The notes below the pieces were generated by a model. That model was not told the origin of the DNA. It was given only the letters and a program-made list of their open reading frames with translations, and made no database searches. The position numbers were made by a program, and so were the translations under genes. A stretch of DNA of 64,000 nt, from the NCBI GenBank assembly GCA_025558095.1, contig JAIVFI010000017.1, positions 620,001 through 684,000 of the forward strand, given 5' to 3'. Shown here in pieces: positions 30,784 to 39,802 of this stretch (positions are counted from its first letter, which is position 1; each line of letters opens with the position of its first letter). The stretch is from Hyaloraphidium curvatum (taxonomy: Eukaryota > Monoblepharomycota > Hyaloraphidiomycetes > Hyaloraphidiales > Hyaloraphidiaceae).

Positions 30784-31276
30784 GCCGGGCGGAATCGGGC
30801 GTTCGAAGCGGGGCGGGCGGGAAACGGGGGCCGCTCGGTGCGGGGCCTCGGGGGAGGGTCGGGAGTCGGGAGCAAGGTCGGAAGGCGGACCGTGCGGAAC
30901 GAGGGCAAGCCGGGACGCGTGCGTCACCGGTCGCGGCGCCCGCCTCGGACGGCACTCCACGGCAGGACAGCGCGCCCGCGGTCGGACCGGGGCATGCACT
31001 GCCGCCCCGTTTCCCATCCGCGCAACTCCGGGGCCCGCGGGCGGGTTGACCGGTCGCGGGCGGCGGGGGTGTGGCACGCCGGCCACCACGGTGACGAGGA
31101 GATACTCGGGCTTCGCCCGCCTAGTGTTGTGCATCACCCTCCGGCTCGCCGGCCCGGCCACTACTCGCTCGCTCGCTACCCGCGCACGCATCCGTCGACG
31201 TCCGCCGCGCGATCGGCCCGTCCCCGCGGATAAACGGGCGCGCCCGCCCGTGCTTCCGCACGCACCTCGAACGGCG
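30784..31276. other. Intergenic between Cys-motif gene and GT8-like gene
   Basis: About 490 bases of very GC-rich sequence, presumably the promoter of the Cys-motif gene and the 3' flank of the glycosyltransferase gene. No separate gene is supportable. Confidence 0.4.
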
Positions 31277-32941
31277 CTAGGAAGCGTGCTTCGCATGGCA
31301 CCGCCCGAGCACCCCCACGTCCCCCGCGAACGCGCGCCACACGGCGTCCAGCGGCCTCGACACCCTCCACCTCCTCCCGCCCTCCTCCACCGCATCTGGC
31401 ACCGCGTCCCCGGCCGTGCCCCCCGCCGGCGGCGCGATCCCGTCCCACGGCTTCCCGGCGTTGTCGAAGTGCGCCGCCGCGGCGTCCAGCACCGCCGCGG
31501 CCATCGCCGCCGGCCGCGGGCGCGAGCCAAAGGCCGGGGTGCCCCAGCGCGGGTGAATGGCGACGCACAGGCCCGTCGCGGCGACGTTGGTGGCGTAGGC
31601 GGTGGCGGAGAGGAAGGGCGGCCAGACGCCCGCGGGGAGGGCGGACTGCAGGAGGAGCAGGGCGGAGAGGCGCGCGGGGTAGCGGTGCCGGCGGGCGGAG
31701 CAGCCGTGGAAGAAGGAGATGCCGCCGCCGTTGACGGCGTCCTCCCACCAGACGTCGGAGCCGTTGGTGCCGCCCGAGCCGGACATGGCGGTGGCGATCG
31801 TGAGGGCGGATTCGATGCGGCTGCGCATGGCGGGGCCGACGGCGGAGGAGGCGGGGAGGGCGGTGGTGGACTCGGCGACGGGGAAGGGGTGGCGGGCGAG
31901 CGTGGGCACGGGGGCAAAGTGCGCGGGGTCGGCGCCGTTGGGGAGGAGGTGCGTGGCGGCGCCGGGGAAGGGCGCGTCCCGCGCGGGGTCGCGGAAGAGG
32001 ACGACGTCCGTGTCGACGAGGAGGAAGACGTCGCAGCCGAGCTCGGGGAACAGGTGCAGGGCAAAGATGCGCGCGAAGCCCGAGGCCGAGCGGACGATGC
32101 GCGCCTTGAAGGACGCCTCCCGGTCGGCCAGGAAGTGCGGGGCGATATCGGCGACGCGGCGAATGGTGAGCGCGCCGTCGGCGGTGCGGATGGAGGCGAG
32201 GTCGGCCACGAGGGGGTCCGCGGGCAGCTGCGCAATGTCGGGGCCGACGAACGGGAAGACGGAGCGGGCGGCGGCGTCCGCGCGGCCGGCGTCGACCACG
32301 CCCGCGCAGACGAGGAACGCGAGCAGCTCCTCGGGGTCGCCGTCGTAGCCGAGGAAGAAGCGCGGCGGGCCGTTGGAGGCGGCGTTGCGCGCGGCGCTGC
32401 GCATCAGCGCGGGCAGCCCGAGGCGGTGCGGGCCCCGGTCGGCGAAGGCGACCACGTTCAGCGGGCGCGCGTACGGCCGCTCGCCGGCCCTCACGGACGG
32501 CGCCGCGGCGCACGGGTCCCCCGCGTCCCCCGGCGGGGACGCCACGGGGTCGTCGGCGGGCGCGGGCGAGCAGCCCGGCATCAGCGGGTTGGTGGCGGCG
32601 GCGGCGAGGGCTGCGCGCTGCTTCAGCCGCTGGCGCTCGGCGCTCGCGGACGGCGGGCGGGCGCGCGCGGCGGCGGCGGCGAGGGCGCTGAGCTCCGCGG
32701 CGTCGAACGGCTGCGGCGGCGGCGCGGCGGCGAACTGCGCGCGCGCGGCACCCACGAGCTCGGGCGGCGCGGGCGCCACCGGCGGCGACGCGAAGCCGTC
32801 GTCGGCGCGGCCGTCGAGCAGCACGTCCGCCGCCAGCGCGACGAGCGCGTCGCCGCGCGGGGGGTGCCGCGGCAGCGCCCCGAGCGCCGCGCACAGCAGG
32901 AAGCCGGCACACGCCGCGAGCGCGGTCCGGGCGCGCGACAT
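31277..32941 (-). CDS. Type II membrane glycosyltransferase, GT8-like
   Basis: Single exon of 554 aa. The N-terminus has a short cytosolic stub then a signal anchor (ALAACAGFLLCAALGAL), typical of Golgi enzymes. A stem rich in Ala/Pro precedes the catalytic region: LNVVAFADRGPHRLGLPALM, RFFLGYDGDPEELLAF, ASFKARIVRSASGFARIFAL, and FLLVDTDVVLFRDP, where DTD is the DxD metal/nucleotide-sugar motif. Later WWEDAVNGGGISFFHG resembles the region around the acceptor in GT8/GT-A enzymes. The donor sugar cannot be read. Codon use is extremely GC-biased and the gene is intronless, unlike most neighbours. Its start is 136 bases from the divergent O-fucosyltransferase-like gene. Confidence 0.8.
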   Translation of the reverse strand: MSRARTALAACAGFLLCAALGALPRHPPRGDALVALAADVLLDGRADDGFASPPVAPAPPELVGAARAQFAAAPPPQPFDAAELSALAAAAARARPPSASAERQRLKQRAALAAAATNPLMPGCSPAPADDPVASPPGDAGDPCAAAPSVRAGERPYARPLNVVAFADRGPHRLGLPALMRSAARNAASNGPPRFFLGYDGDPEELLAFLVCAGVVDAGRADAAARSVFPFVGPDIAQLPADPLVADLASIRTADGALTIRRVADIAPHFLADREASFKARIVRSASGFARIFALHLFPELGCDVFLLVDTDVVLFRDPARDAPFPGAATHLLPNGADPAHFAPVPTLARHPFPVAESTTALPASSAVGPAMRSRIESALTIATAMSGSGGTNGSDVWWEDAVNGGGISFFHGCSARRHRYPARLSALLLLQSALPAGVWPPFLSATAYATNVAATGLCVAIHPRWGTPAFGSRPRPAAMAAAVLDAAAAHFDNAGKPWDGIAPPAGGTAGDAVPDAVEEGGRRWRVSRPLDAVWRAFAGDVGVLGRCHAKHAS

Positions 32942-33077
32942 CCCCAGCCACGCTCGCGGGGGGAGCGGGAGGGGGAGGGGGAGTCTGTCCCCACTGACGT
33001 CATCGGGCTGGTGTGGGTCCTGGGCCCCCACCGCAGCCCCACGCGCCGCAGCCCCCGCCGAGCGGTTCCGTGGGGCC
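32942..33077. promoter_or_regulatory. Compact bidirectional promoter of the glycosyltransferase pair
   Basis: Only 136 bases separate the two ATGs of divergent genes for secretory-pathway glycosyltransferases, so both must be driven from this interval. It contains a GGGAGGGGGAGGGGGAG purine run near 32962-32980, a plausible GC-box-like element. Co-regulation is inferred from geometry. Confidence 0.5.
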
Positions 33078-34544
33078 ATGCGGGCGCTGGTCCGCGGGGC
33101 CGTCGCGGGCGCCGCGCTCTGCGCCGCCGCGGTGTGCGCCGCCGTGGCCGGCGAGGCCCGCGGGTGGGCGCCGCGCCCGCCGCCAGCGCTCGCGCCGCTG
33201 CTGCGCGGCCCCGTCGATGCCGCGGCGCTCGGGCGCGGGGCGCCGCGCGCGCAGCTGATCGCGGCGTTCGCGTTCGAGGGCCCCGCGCGTGCGCGCCCCC
33301 TCCGCGCACGCCCCGCGTTCCGGCACTGCCTCGTCGTCGCCGACGTCGCGCACGGCAACCGCTCCGGCCCGTCCAACCAGCTGCTGGCCGTCGTGCGGCT
33401 GGCCGTGCTCGCGCGCGACCTGCTCGGCTGTCGGCTGGCCGAGCCCGCGCTGGGCAGGCCGACGCGGTGGGGCGCCCCCGCGGTGCCGGCGTCGGCGCTG
33501 CTCGAGACGGACGGTGGCGCGTGGGCGCTGGCGGACGGCACGCCGCTCTTTGTCGGGCGCGACGAGGGGCTGCGGCTGGGCCTGCACCCCGCGTGGCTGC
33601 CGCCGCCGCCGGCAACCGCAGATGGCCCGCCGCCGGGGCGCCCGGCCGCCGCAGAGGACCCGCCGCCGGGCATCGCCTGCGCCATCACGCCCACCATCGC
33701 CCTGCTCACGCCGCCGGCCGACTACCCGCCGGCCATCCGCTGCTCCTCGGCGACCGCCGCGTGGGACCGCCCGGGCTGGGACGCGGACCTGCTCGCCGAC
33801 GCCCGGCGGACGCACGCCCCCGGCGGCCTCGCCGTCGTCGGCGTCCCCGTGCCCATGTTCTTCCACACCGCCTTTGCCCCCGACGACCCCGCCGCGGCCC
33901 GGCCCGTCTGGCACCTCAACGCCGCCCCGGAGCACCCGCGCTCGGTCCTCGCCCCGCGGCCGTTCCTGCGCGACCTCGCCCGCGCCTGGCTGGCCAACCT
34001 CACCGGGCTCGCCGTCCCTCCTTCCCGCGGCGGCGGCCCCTGCCCCGACCTGCCGTACGCCGCCGTGCACTCGCGCGCCGCCCCGTCCTACGCGCAGCTG
34101 TGCGCCGAGATCCCCGAGGTCCCCTGCGGCACCACCACCGCCGCCTCCGCCCTCGCCGCCTCGCAGCTCGCCTGCCGCCACCCGCTCGTCCTCATCGGCA
34201 GCGACACCCCCTCCGGCCTCGCCCGCGCCGCCCTCGCCGCCGCATCCGCCCTCTGCCCTTCCCCGGCGCGCATCGTCGACCTCCCATCGCAGCACCACCC
34301 GTCCATCCTCCCCTTCCTGCGCGGCCTCGTCCCCGCGCCTCCGCTGCTCGCCGCGGGCCCGCGCGACGCCGAAGCGCTCGCGCTCTACTCGGCGACGCAG
34401 CTGCTCATGGCGTGCGCGGACGAGTTCGCGGGCACGGCGAGGAGCACCTTCTCGGAGCGGGTCAGGGGACTCAGGGGGTGGCTGGGGAAGGGAGGCGTGG
34501 CGGAGCTGCCGCCGCTGAGGTTCGGGGGGCCGGACGGCGGGTGA
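33078..34544 (+). CDS. O-fucosyltransferase-like glycosyltransferase (GT-B)
   Basis: Single exon of 488 aa with an N-terminal hydrophobic anchor (VAGAALCAAAVCAAVA). The catalytic part has VADVAHGNRSGPSNQLLAVV, matching the N-terminal nucleotide-sugar region of O-fucosyltransferases (GxxNQ), then VPVPMFFHTAFAP, a basic YAAVHSR motif like the conserved HxR, LVLIGSDTPSGLA and a C-terminal MACADEFAGTARSTFSE, which resembles the D/ExxxFxGxxxSTFS motif of GT65/GT68/GT106-type enzymes. GDP-fucose is the expected donor (family knowledge). Location is ER/Golgi by the anchor. It is intronless and extremely GC-rich like its divergent neighbour, suggesting a shared history. Confidence 0.8.
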   Translation: MRALVRGAVAGAALCAAAVCAAVAGEARGWAPRPPPALAPLLRGPVDAAALGRGAPRAQLIAAFAFEGPARARPLRARPAFRHCLVVADVAHGNRSGPSNQLLAVVRLAVLARDLLGCRLAEPALGRPTRWGAPAVPASALLETDGGAWALADGTPLFVGRDEGLRLGLHPAWLPPPPATADGPPPGRPAAAEDPPPGIACAITPTIALLTPPADYPPAIRCSSATAAWDRPGWDADLLADARRTHAPGGLAVVGVPVPMFFHTAFAPDDPAAARPVWHLNAAPEHPRSVLAPRPFLRDLARAWLANLTGLAVPPSRGGGPCPDLPYAAVHSRAAPSYAQLCAEIPEVPCGTTTAASALAASQLACRHPLVLIGSDTPSGLARAALAAASALCPSPARIVDLPSQHHPSILPFLRGLVPAPPLLAAGPRDAEALALYSATQLLMACADEFAGTARSTFSERVRGLRGWLGKGGVAELPPLRFGGPDGG

Positions 34545-34900
34545 CGTGCGCTCCCCGTCCGCGGGGACCCGATCGTGCGGCGCAGGGCCCGCCGCTTTTC
34601 CCCGCCGCCGCCCCGCGTGCCGGCTGTGCCGCGGAGCGGACCTGCGAACGCCGGCGGGCAGCCCCGCGCCGGCGGGCAGCCCTGCGCCGGCGGGCACGCG
34701 GCCGCCGAGCGCGCGGCGCGGGGGTCGGACCCGGGGCGGAACTCCGCAACGGTAGCCTGGGACGGGCGGCGGATGGAAGGGACGAAGGCGAATTCCGCCC
34801 CGAAACTCCGTCGCCCTTTTCACTCGTCGAGAGAGACCGCCTCAAAATACAACCCCGGACTCCCTTCCGCGCCAACTCCGCCCGTCCGCCCGCCCCGCCT
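34545..34900. other. Intergenic, convergent ends
   Basis: About 356 bases between the O-fucosyltransferase-like stop and the F-box/LRR-like stop. It contains a short GC-rich tandem repeat (34648-34700). Nothing coding is supportable. Confidence 0.4.
34648..34700 (+). repeat. 18-base tandem repeat, about 3 units
   Basis: Unit close to GCGCCGGCGGGCAGCCCC, repeated about three times with small changes. It is non-coding and lies in the 3' intergenic space. Confidence 0.7.
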
Positions 34901-36301
34901 TCACGCCAACACCTCCGCCACCACCAACCCTCCCCTCTCCGCCCTCAACCTCCGCACCATCCCCGCCATGGCCTCGTACACCACCATCACCCTGATCACC
35001 TCCAGCCCCGGCAAGCTCAGCAGCGCGTCGCCGACGGCCTCCCAGCTCGTCGTTCCCAGCTCTTTGCCGACCCTCCGCAGCTCGACCTCGCGCAGCCGCG
35101 AGAGGCCCGCGGGCGGGGGGCGGGGGAACCACCTGAAGAAGCCGGGCTTGGCGGCGAGCTTTTCCAGGCGGGTCTGTGGGAGCAAGAAGGCGAGCGGGAC
35201 GGAGGCGTGGGTGCCCGCGGCTTCGAGGAACGCGAGGCGCAGGAGGGAGGTGGGCGCGGAGGAGCGCAGCCGCGAGACGGCGCCCGGATCGCGGGGGAAC
35301 CAGCACGAATCCAGCGCGAGGTCCTCCAGCGCGGGGTTGTGCGCGAGGAGGGTGCAGAATGCGTCGTGGGCCGAGAGGAGGTCCACGGATTTAAGGTGCA
35401 GCACGCGGAGGGAGGAGGAGGGGAAGGAGGGGAGCCACATGAAGTTGCGGAGGGAGGTGGTGGCGCGGTCGATCTCGAGGCGGACGAGGCGGGTGGTGGC
35501 GGGTGCCAGAGCGGCGGGGGCGTCGTCCGATTGGGCGGCGTGGAGATTGGCAAGGCGCAGCCCCTCGAGCGCGCCGGGGTCGCGGAGCGAGAAGAGCGTT
35601 TCCAGGTCGTCCAGGCACAGGGGGCGCTCCCTGTTGTCCTGCAGCTGCAGGGTGCGCAGGCCAGGAGGGATGGCCGGGAGGAGCAGCGCGGCGCCGTCGT
35701 CCGTTTTGGGCGCGGCCACCGAGAGGGACGCCAGGTGCGGCCAGTTCCGCAGCATCCCGGCCGCCGCGGCGTCCGGCACGTGGTCGTTGAACAGATGCGG
35801 CACGTTGGAGGCCCGCAGTCCGTCCAAGATAATCGTCCATGCCCCGGGACTTGCTCGAAACGTCCGCGCGAAAGAGACCGTCCTCAACCCTCTGCACCTC
35901 TTCAGCGCCTCGGCCGCCCTCCCGACGTTGTCCTCCGACACTCCGATCACCGCGTGCCGCACGAACGACGCGTAGAGCTCCCCTCTTGGCCCTTCCAGCG
36001 CCGGCAGCACCGGGTCCCTCAGGTTCAGGTGCGCCCACAGCAGCTCCGCGCATGCCGCGTGCCACGAAGCGTCCAGCGCGATCAGATTGAAGAGGGATTT
36101 GCGGTCGGAGGGGCGGCAGCGGCACAGGAGGATGTCGGACCACGCGGTGCAGCGGCACGCGCGGGACGCGCGGCGGACGACGCGGCGGACGAGCTCGAGG
36201 AGCAGCCGGGGGCGCGGGCGCGGAGAGGAGGGGGGCGGCGGCGCGTCCGCCTCGTCCGCATCGCTTTCCGCGGCGCCATCGAGGTCCGGTTCGGAGGACA
36301 T
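34901..36301 (-). CDS. F-box/LRR-like protein
   Basis: Single exon of 466 aa from the ATG at 36301 (MSSEPDLDGAAESDADEADA, an acidic start). Residues 30-80 resemble an F-box-like helical region (RLLLELVRRVVRRASRACRC, then ALDASWHAACAELLWAHLNL, common in fungal F-box proteins). From about residue 130 leucine-rich repeats follow: LRTLQLQDN, LEGLRLANLHAA, LRVLHLKSVDLL, LEDLALDSCWF, LREVELRRVG, LPGLEVIRVMV. The probable role is substrate recognition in an SCF ubiquitin ligase. The Leu-rich repeat phase is irregular, as usual in this class. The frame also extends upstream to 36451, but the acidic MSSEPD start is more natural. Confidence 0.72.
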   Translation of the reverse strand: MSSEPDLDGAAESDADEADAPPPPSSPRPRPRLLLELVRRVVRRASRACRCTAWSDILLCRCRPSDRKSLFNLIALDASWHAACAELLWAHLNLRDPVLPALEGPRGELYASFVRHAVIGVSEDNVGRAAEALKRCRGLRTVSFARTFRASPGAWTIILDGLRASNVPHLFNDHVPDAAAAGMLRNWPHLASLSVAAPKTDDGAALLLPAIPPGLRTLQLQDNRERPLCLDDLETLFSLRDPGALEGLRLANLHAAQSDDAPAALAPATTRLVRLEIDRATTSLRNFMWLPSFPSSSLRVLHLKSVDLLSAHDAFCTLLAHNPALEDLALDSCWFPRDPGAVSRLRSSAPTSLLRLAFLEAAGTHASVPLAFLLPQTRLEKLAAKPGFFRWFPRPPPAGLSRLREVELRRVGKELGTTSWEAVGDALLSLPGLEVIRVMVVYEAMAGMVRRLRAERGGLVVAEVLA

Positions 36302-36519
36302 TGTGGCGAATGGTAAAGCGGGGGCGACGCCGCTTCCTCTGCAGCGATGCGCATCACCATTCGTTGCGTCTTCTGACCATGGAAGGCTATTATTGATGCT
36401 ATTGGATCTTGTCAGACTGTCTTCGAAACAATATGAGGAAGGGTGAAGCATGCAGACCCTGTATCTCCAAGAGTCTCCTCAAACTCCGCCTTCGGACGGC
36501 AGCAACCCAGGCCGCCCGA

Positions 36520-37752
36520 ATGAACCGTCTTTCGCTCCTCGTGGAGCTCGCCTCCCCCTTTATAGCCCCCGATGTGCCCACGATGGCCGCGCTCCAGTCT
36601 TTCATCGCCGCGGACGGTCTCGAAGTGGACACGTCTCCCATGTGGCGGCTCGCGCTCCTGGACGGCAGCCCGAACGCGCTGCTTTCGTGCCTTCCGACGT
36701 ATCTCGGGCGGCCGATGCCCGTGAACATTTTCGCCCGCTTCGTGGAGCCGGAGGACCTGAAGGCCTGCTCGGCCGACGCGTTTGCCCAAGTCGCCGGGCG
36801 GATACGCGACGCGCGATGGCAGCTGCTTGTACCGGACCACGCCTCCGAATCGGCCAACGCGGAGGGCGAAAGCGACCGGTGGGAAGACCGGAGGTGGGGC
36901 CGGCAGGAGGACGATGCGTTCGACTGGCGGCGCCTCGACGAGCGCGCCGCGGAGGTCACCCTCGGCCGCGCCGCGGGGGACCCGTACGCGGCTTACCTCG
37001 AGGAAGAGGTGTTCTCCGCGAAGCCGAGGAGGAGGCGGACGACCTCCGCCAGCCTGCGGCAGGAGGTCCTTTCGGCCGCCCTCCGGGAACGGGGCTACGA
37101 GGGGCTGGCGAAGCACCCTGCATCGCAGAGGTGGATCCTGGGCTACCTCCGCGGCTTCTTCGCCGACGCCGTCGGCCGCGTCCTCGACGAGCTCGAGACG
37201 ATCGGGTTCCTCCTTGCGGAAACGCGGTACCCCGAGATCCTGGCGGCCGCGCTCGCGGAGGAAGGCGTGCGCCCGCGCTGGTTCGCCGGGAGGTTCGGGC
37301 AGCGGACGTACGACGCCGTTTGGAGCGCGGAAACGCGCGCCCGGGACGAGGCGGTCGCCGAGTACGTTGCCTACCGCGGCCCCGTGGGCCTGCCGCGCCG
37401 CGCTGCGTGGATCCACGAGGCGAAGGAGCGGGCCAAGGCCGCGAAAGCCGAGCAGGAGTACCGGACGGCCCGTCACCTTGCTCTGATGGCGGAACAGCGC
37501 AAGGCAAAGGAGGAGAGGCTGGCGCGGGAGGAGGCTGCCAAGGCCGACACGCGGGCCGCGGTCGTCGAGCGGCACCGTTTGGCCTTCGAAGCGCTCGCTT
37601 CGGACCCGGAAGCCGCCCCCGTGCCTCCGATCCACGGCCTGACCTCCAACGAGCGGGCCGCGCTGCACGGCTTTGCACAATCGCTGGGGCTGGAAACGTG
37701 GAGCGACGGGCCGCGGTGGTACAGGGTGTTGCACGTCGCGAGACGGGACTGA
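36520..37752 (+). CDS. Coiled-coil protein of unknown function, paralog A
   Basis: Single exon of 410 aa from MNRLSLLVELASPFIAPDVP. I do not recognise a domain. Conserved blocks shared with the paralog at 45705-46940: TMAALQ, GLEVDTSPMWRLALLDG, LSCLP-YLGRPMPV, IFARFVEPEDLK, SADAFA-VAGR, EDDAFDWRRL, SQRWILG, YDAVWSAE and GLP-RAAW. Residues 310-380 form a charged helix (KERAKAAKAEQEY to RLAREEAAK), a likely coiled coil. The C-terminal block PPIHGLTSNERAALHGFAQ is also shared. No signal peptide or TM is present. An upstream in-frame ATG at 36409 would add 37 residues of poor character. Neighbouring F-box/LRR and kinase genes may be functionally unrelated. Confidence 0.75.
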   Translation: MNRLSLLVELASPFIAPDVPTMAALQSFIAADGLEVDTSPMWRLALLDGSPNALLSCLPTYLGRPMPVNIFARFVEPEDLKACSADAFAQVAGRIRDARWQLLVPDHASESANAEGESDRWEDRRWGRQEDDAFDWRRLDERAAEVTLGRAAGDPYAAYLEEEVFSAKPRRRRTTSASLRQEVLSAALRERGYEGLAKHPASQRWILGYLRGFFADAVGRVLDELETIGFLLAETRYPEILAAALAEEGVRPRWFAGRFGQRTYDAVWSAETRARDEAVAEYVAYRGPVGLPRRAAWIHEAKERAKAAKAEQEYRTARHLALMAEQRKAKEERLAREEAAKADTRAAVVERHRLAFEALASDPEAAPVPPIHGLTSNERAALHGFAQSLGLETWSDGPRWYRVLHVARRD

Positions 37753-37970
37753 TCTCGAGGGAGGGGACGGCGATCTTCCGTGATCCGATGGGCGGCCGTG
37801 GCTTGGGTGTGGGCGGTGGTCTTTGCGGGCAGATCGGGCTCCGTGGTCTCGGGAGGAGGAAAGTGCGAATCTTTGGAATGCGACGAGTTCTTAGGACGAT
37901 GCAAAGCACGCAATGCTACTGTCCCATGCATTTTCATCACCTGTGCTGAACCAAAGGCATCCCCAGAGTG

Positions 37971-39033
37971 TCAAACAGCGATGCAATCAACCGCTCTCGG
38001 CCCCGCGTCCACAGCGAGCCACGCACCCTGCCCCTCCGCCCCGCCATACCGACCCCAGTCCCCAATGCGTTCCATCTCCCAGAACCACGGATGCGCCAGC
38101 GCCTCCGCGGCCGTTGCCCTCCGCCCCTGGTCCGGGCAAAGCATCCGTGTGACGAGGTCCCCGAAACCGTGCGAGAACCCCGCGGGCAGCCCCGCCCAGC
38201 GGCACTCGCAGATGGCAGCAAACAGCCCGTGGAAGTCCTCCGCTTGCGCGAAAGGGGTGCGGCCGGTGGCCAGCTCAACGGCGATGCAGCCCGCCGCCCA
38301 GACGTCCACACCGCGGCCGTACGGCAGGCAGCGGACGATCTCGGGGGCGAGGTAGAACGGCGTGCCCGCCAGCTGCGAGAACTGGCCCTGCGCATCCGTG
38401 CCAAAGTCCCCGCAGATGCCGGCGTTGTCGAAATCGGCCAGCGCGAGGTCCGAAGGGTCCGCTTCGGGGCGGCGGAGGAGGATGTTGGAGGGTTTGAGGT
38501 CGCGGTGGGCGATGCCTCGCGAATGGAGGTACGCGAGACCGGAGAGTATGGAGCGGAGGACGGGGCGGATGAGGTGCTCGGGGAGGGGGCCGTGCAGGGT
38601 GAGATAGGTGCGGAGGTCCATCGCGCAGAGCTCCATGACGGTGTAGACCTGTCGGAGCGGGGCGGAGTAAATTCAGGCAAACACTCCAATCTTCCAGCGA
38701 CGCAGATCACACCTTTGACCGGGTCTCGAACATCTCGAACACGCGGCAGACGTTCGGGTGGTTCAGCGACGACAGGGCACCGAACCGGTGCCGCGCCGCC
38801 CTGCGCTCGGCGGCGTCCGCGGGGCACCACACGCTCTTGACGGCGACCTCGCGCCTGTTGTCGAGGCACACCGCGGCGCGCACGCGGCCGGACGCCCCGC
38901 TGCCGAGAGTGGCCCCGGACGCGATGCGGCGGCGGCGTGCGCGGCCGGCGGCAAACAGCGCGGCGTCGGCGGCAGGCGGAGCGGGCAATGAGGCCGGTGG
39001 AGCCTCTCCGCCGCTCGCGCTCGTGAGCGCCAT
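37971..39033 (-). CDS. Ser/Thr protein kinase with DFD motif, family member 1
   Basis: Exons 38713-39033 and 37971-38648 give 332 aa. The domain begins right after ALFAAGRARRRRIAS: LGSGASGRV loop, EVAVKSV lysine, LNHPNVCRVFEMFE, YTVMELC hinge, catalytic loop GIAHRDLKPSN, then LADFDNAG in place of DFG, GTPFYLAPE, DVWAAGCIAVELATG and HPWFW at the end of the C-lobe. All catalytic residues except the DFG glycine are present. The layout is CAMK/CDPK-like but minimal. Glycine-to-aspartate at the third position may alter activation-loop flexibility. The single 64-base intron splits RSK|VYTVM, a site shared with members 2 and 3. It is convergent with paralog A. Confidence 0.88.
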
Positions 39034-39802
39034 CGTGTTTGCCGGGGGTTCGGGTTCGATCAGGTGCTACGATGGGTGGCACTGCTCTGGCGGCGGGTGC
39101 CCGCAACAATTCGTCGGACTCCGCCCGGTCAGGTGCACGCGGCCGGCCCCGCGGCGCCCCTCTATTCACACAGTAGCCTTCTCGATGGTCCATTCGCACG
39201 TTTGCAATCTATCCCGCCCTTTCCGGCGCTTCGCCGGCCAGAAACGAGGGAGCTGCCGGGGGTGTCGAACCACGCGCTGACGCACAGCCACCACGCCCGG
39301 CGCACATGGCCCCGCTCACGGCAGGATTGTCCAACCCAACCGCGGACCTGCCCCGCACTATGCCGGCAGCTATGTTCCTCTCGGGACTATCGTTTGGCCG
39401 CGATTGGCCTCGCCGGACTGCCCGTAGCGGCGGCTTCCTTCGCTCGGGCCCGAAGGCACAGCACCGGCCACCCCGCCGACACCCCCGGTACCCGCCGATC
39501 CAGGCCAGGGCCTGACCTGACCTCGAACGAGAGGTCCGTGCTGCACCGCTTTCCACGTGGAGCGCCGGGGTGGGCGCGGGCCGGGAGCCGGAGGGGAGAC
39601 CCGCCCTGCCAGGTGATTCGGCGAGCCACCGGCAGATGCACGGCGACCGCAAGCTCGGGACCTTTTGCTTTTGCTTTGTTCATGTTGCTTGATCCTCTTT
39701 GCAAATGCTGCAACATTCGATGTCAGCTGTGAGCCGGAGGCGGAATAGACGGCGCGGCGATCGCGATTCTTGCCACCTTTGGCTTCATTACACGGCCACC
39801 TC
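39034..39802. other. Intergenic with duplicated edge and a paralog-A relic
   Basis: About 770 bases. It contains a short relic of the paralog-A 3' end near 39505-39600 and, from about 39740, the outer edge of inverted-repeat arm B. The rest shows nothing recognisable. Confidence 0.5.
39505..39600 (+). pseudogene. Relic of paralog-A C-terminal coding sequence
   Basis: One plus-strand frame reads DLTSNERSVLHRF, against GLTSNERAALHGF in the intact paralog at about 37641. The nucleotide words around CCTGACCTC, AACGAG, GTGCTGCAC/GCGCTGCAC and GCTTTCCAC/GCTTTGCAC agree. Similarity fades on both sides, so it is a fragment. Confidence 0.45.

Noticed and set aside
34648-34700. Short GC-rich tandem repeat as an origin or regulatory array
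   Set aside because: Only about three imperfect 18-base units in 3' intergenic space; no further evidence for function.
30617-36316. Nearly 1,900-codon open frame on the plus strand
   Set aside because: It runs antisense through several well-supported minus-strand genes, has extreme Arg/Ala/Gly composition and no domain. It exists because stops are rare in very GC-rich DNA.
39209-39652. Minus-strand 147-codon frame between kinase 1 and the multi-TM gene
   Set aside because: Composition random, no start context or motif; overlaps a relic of paralog A on the other strand.
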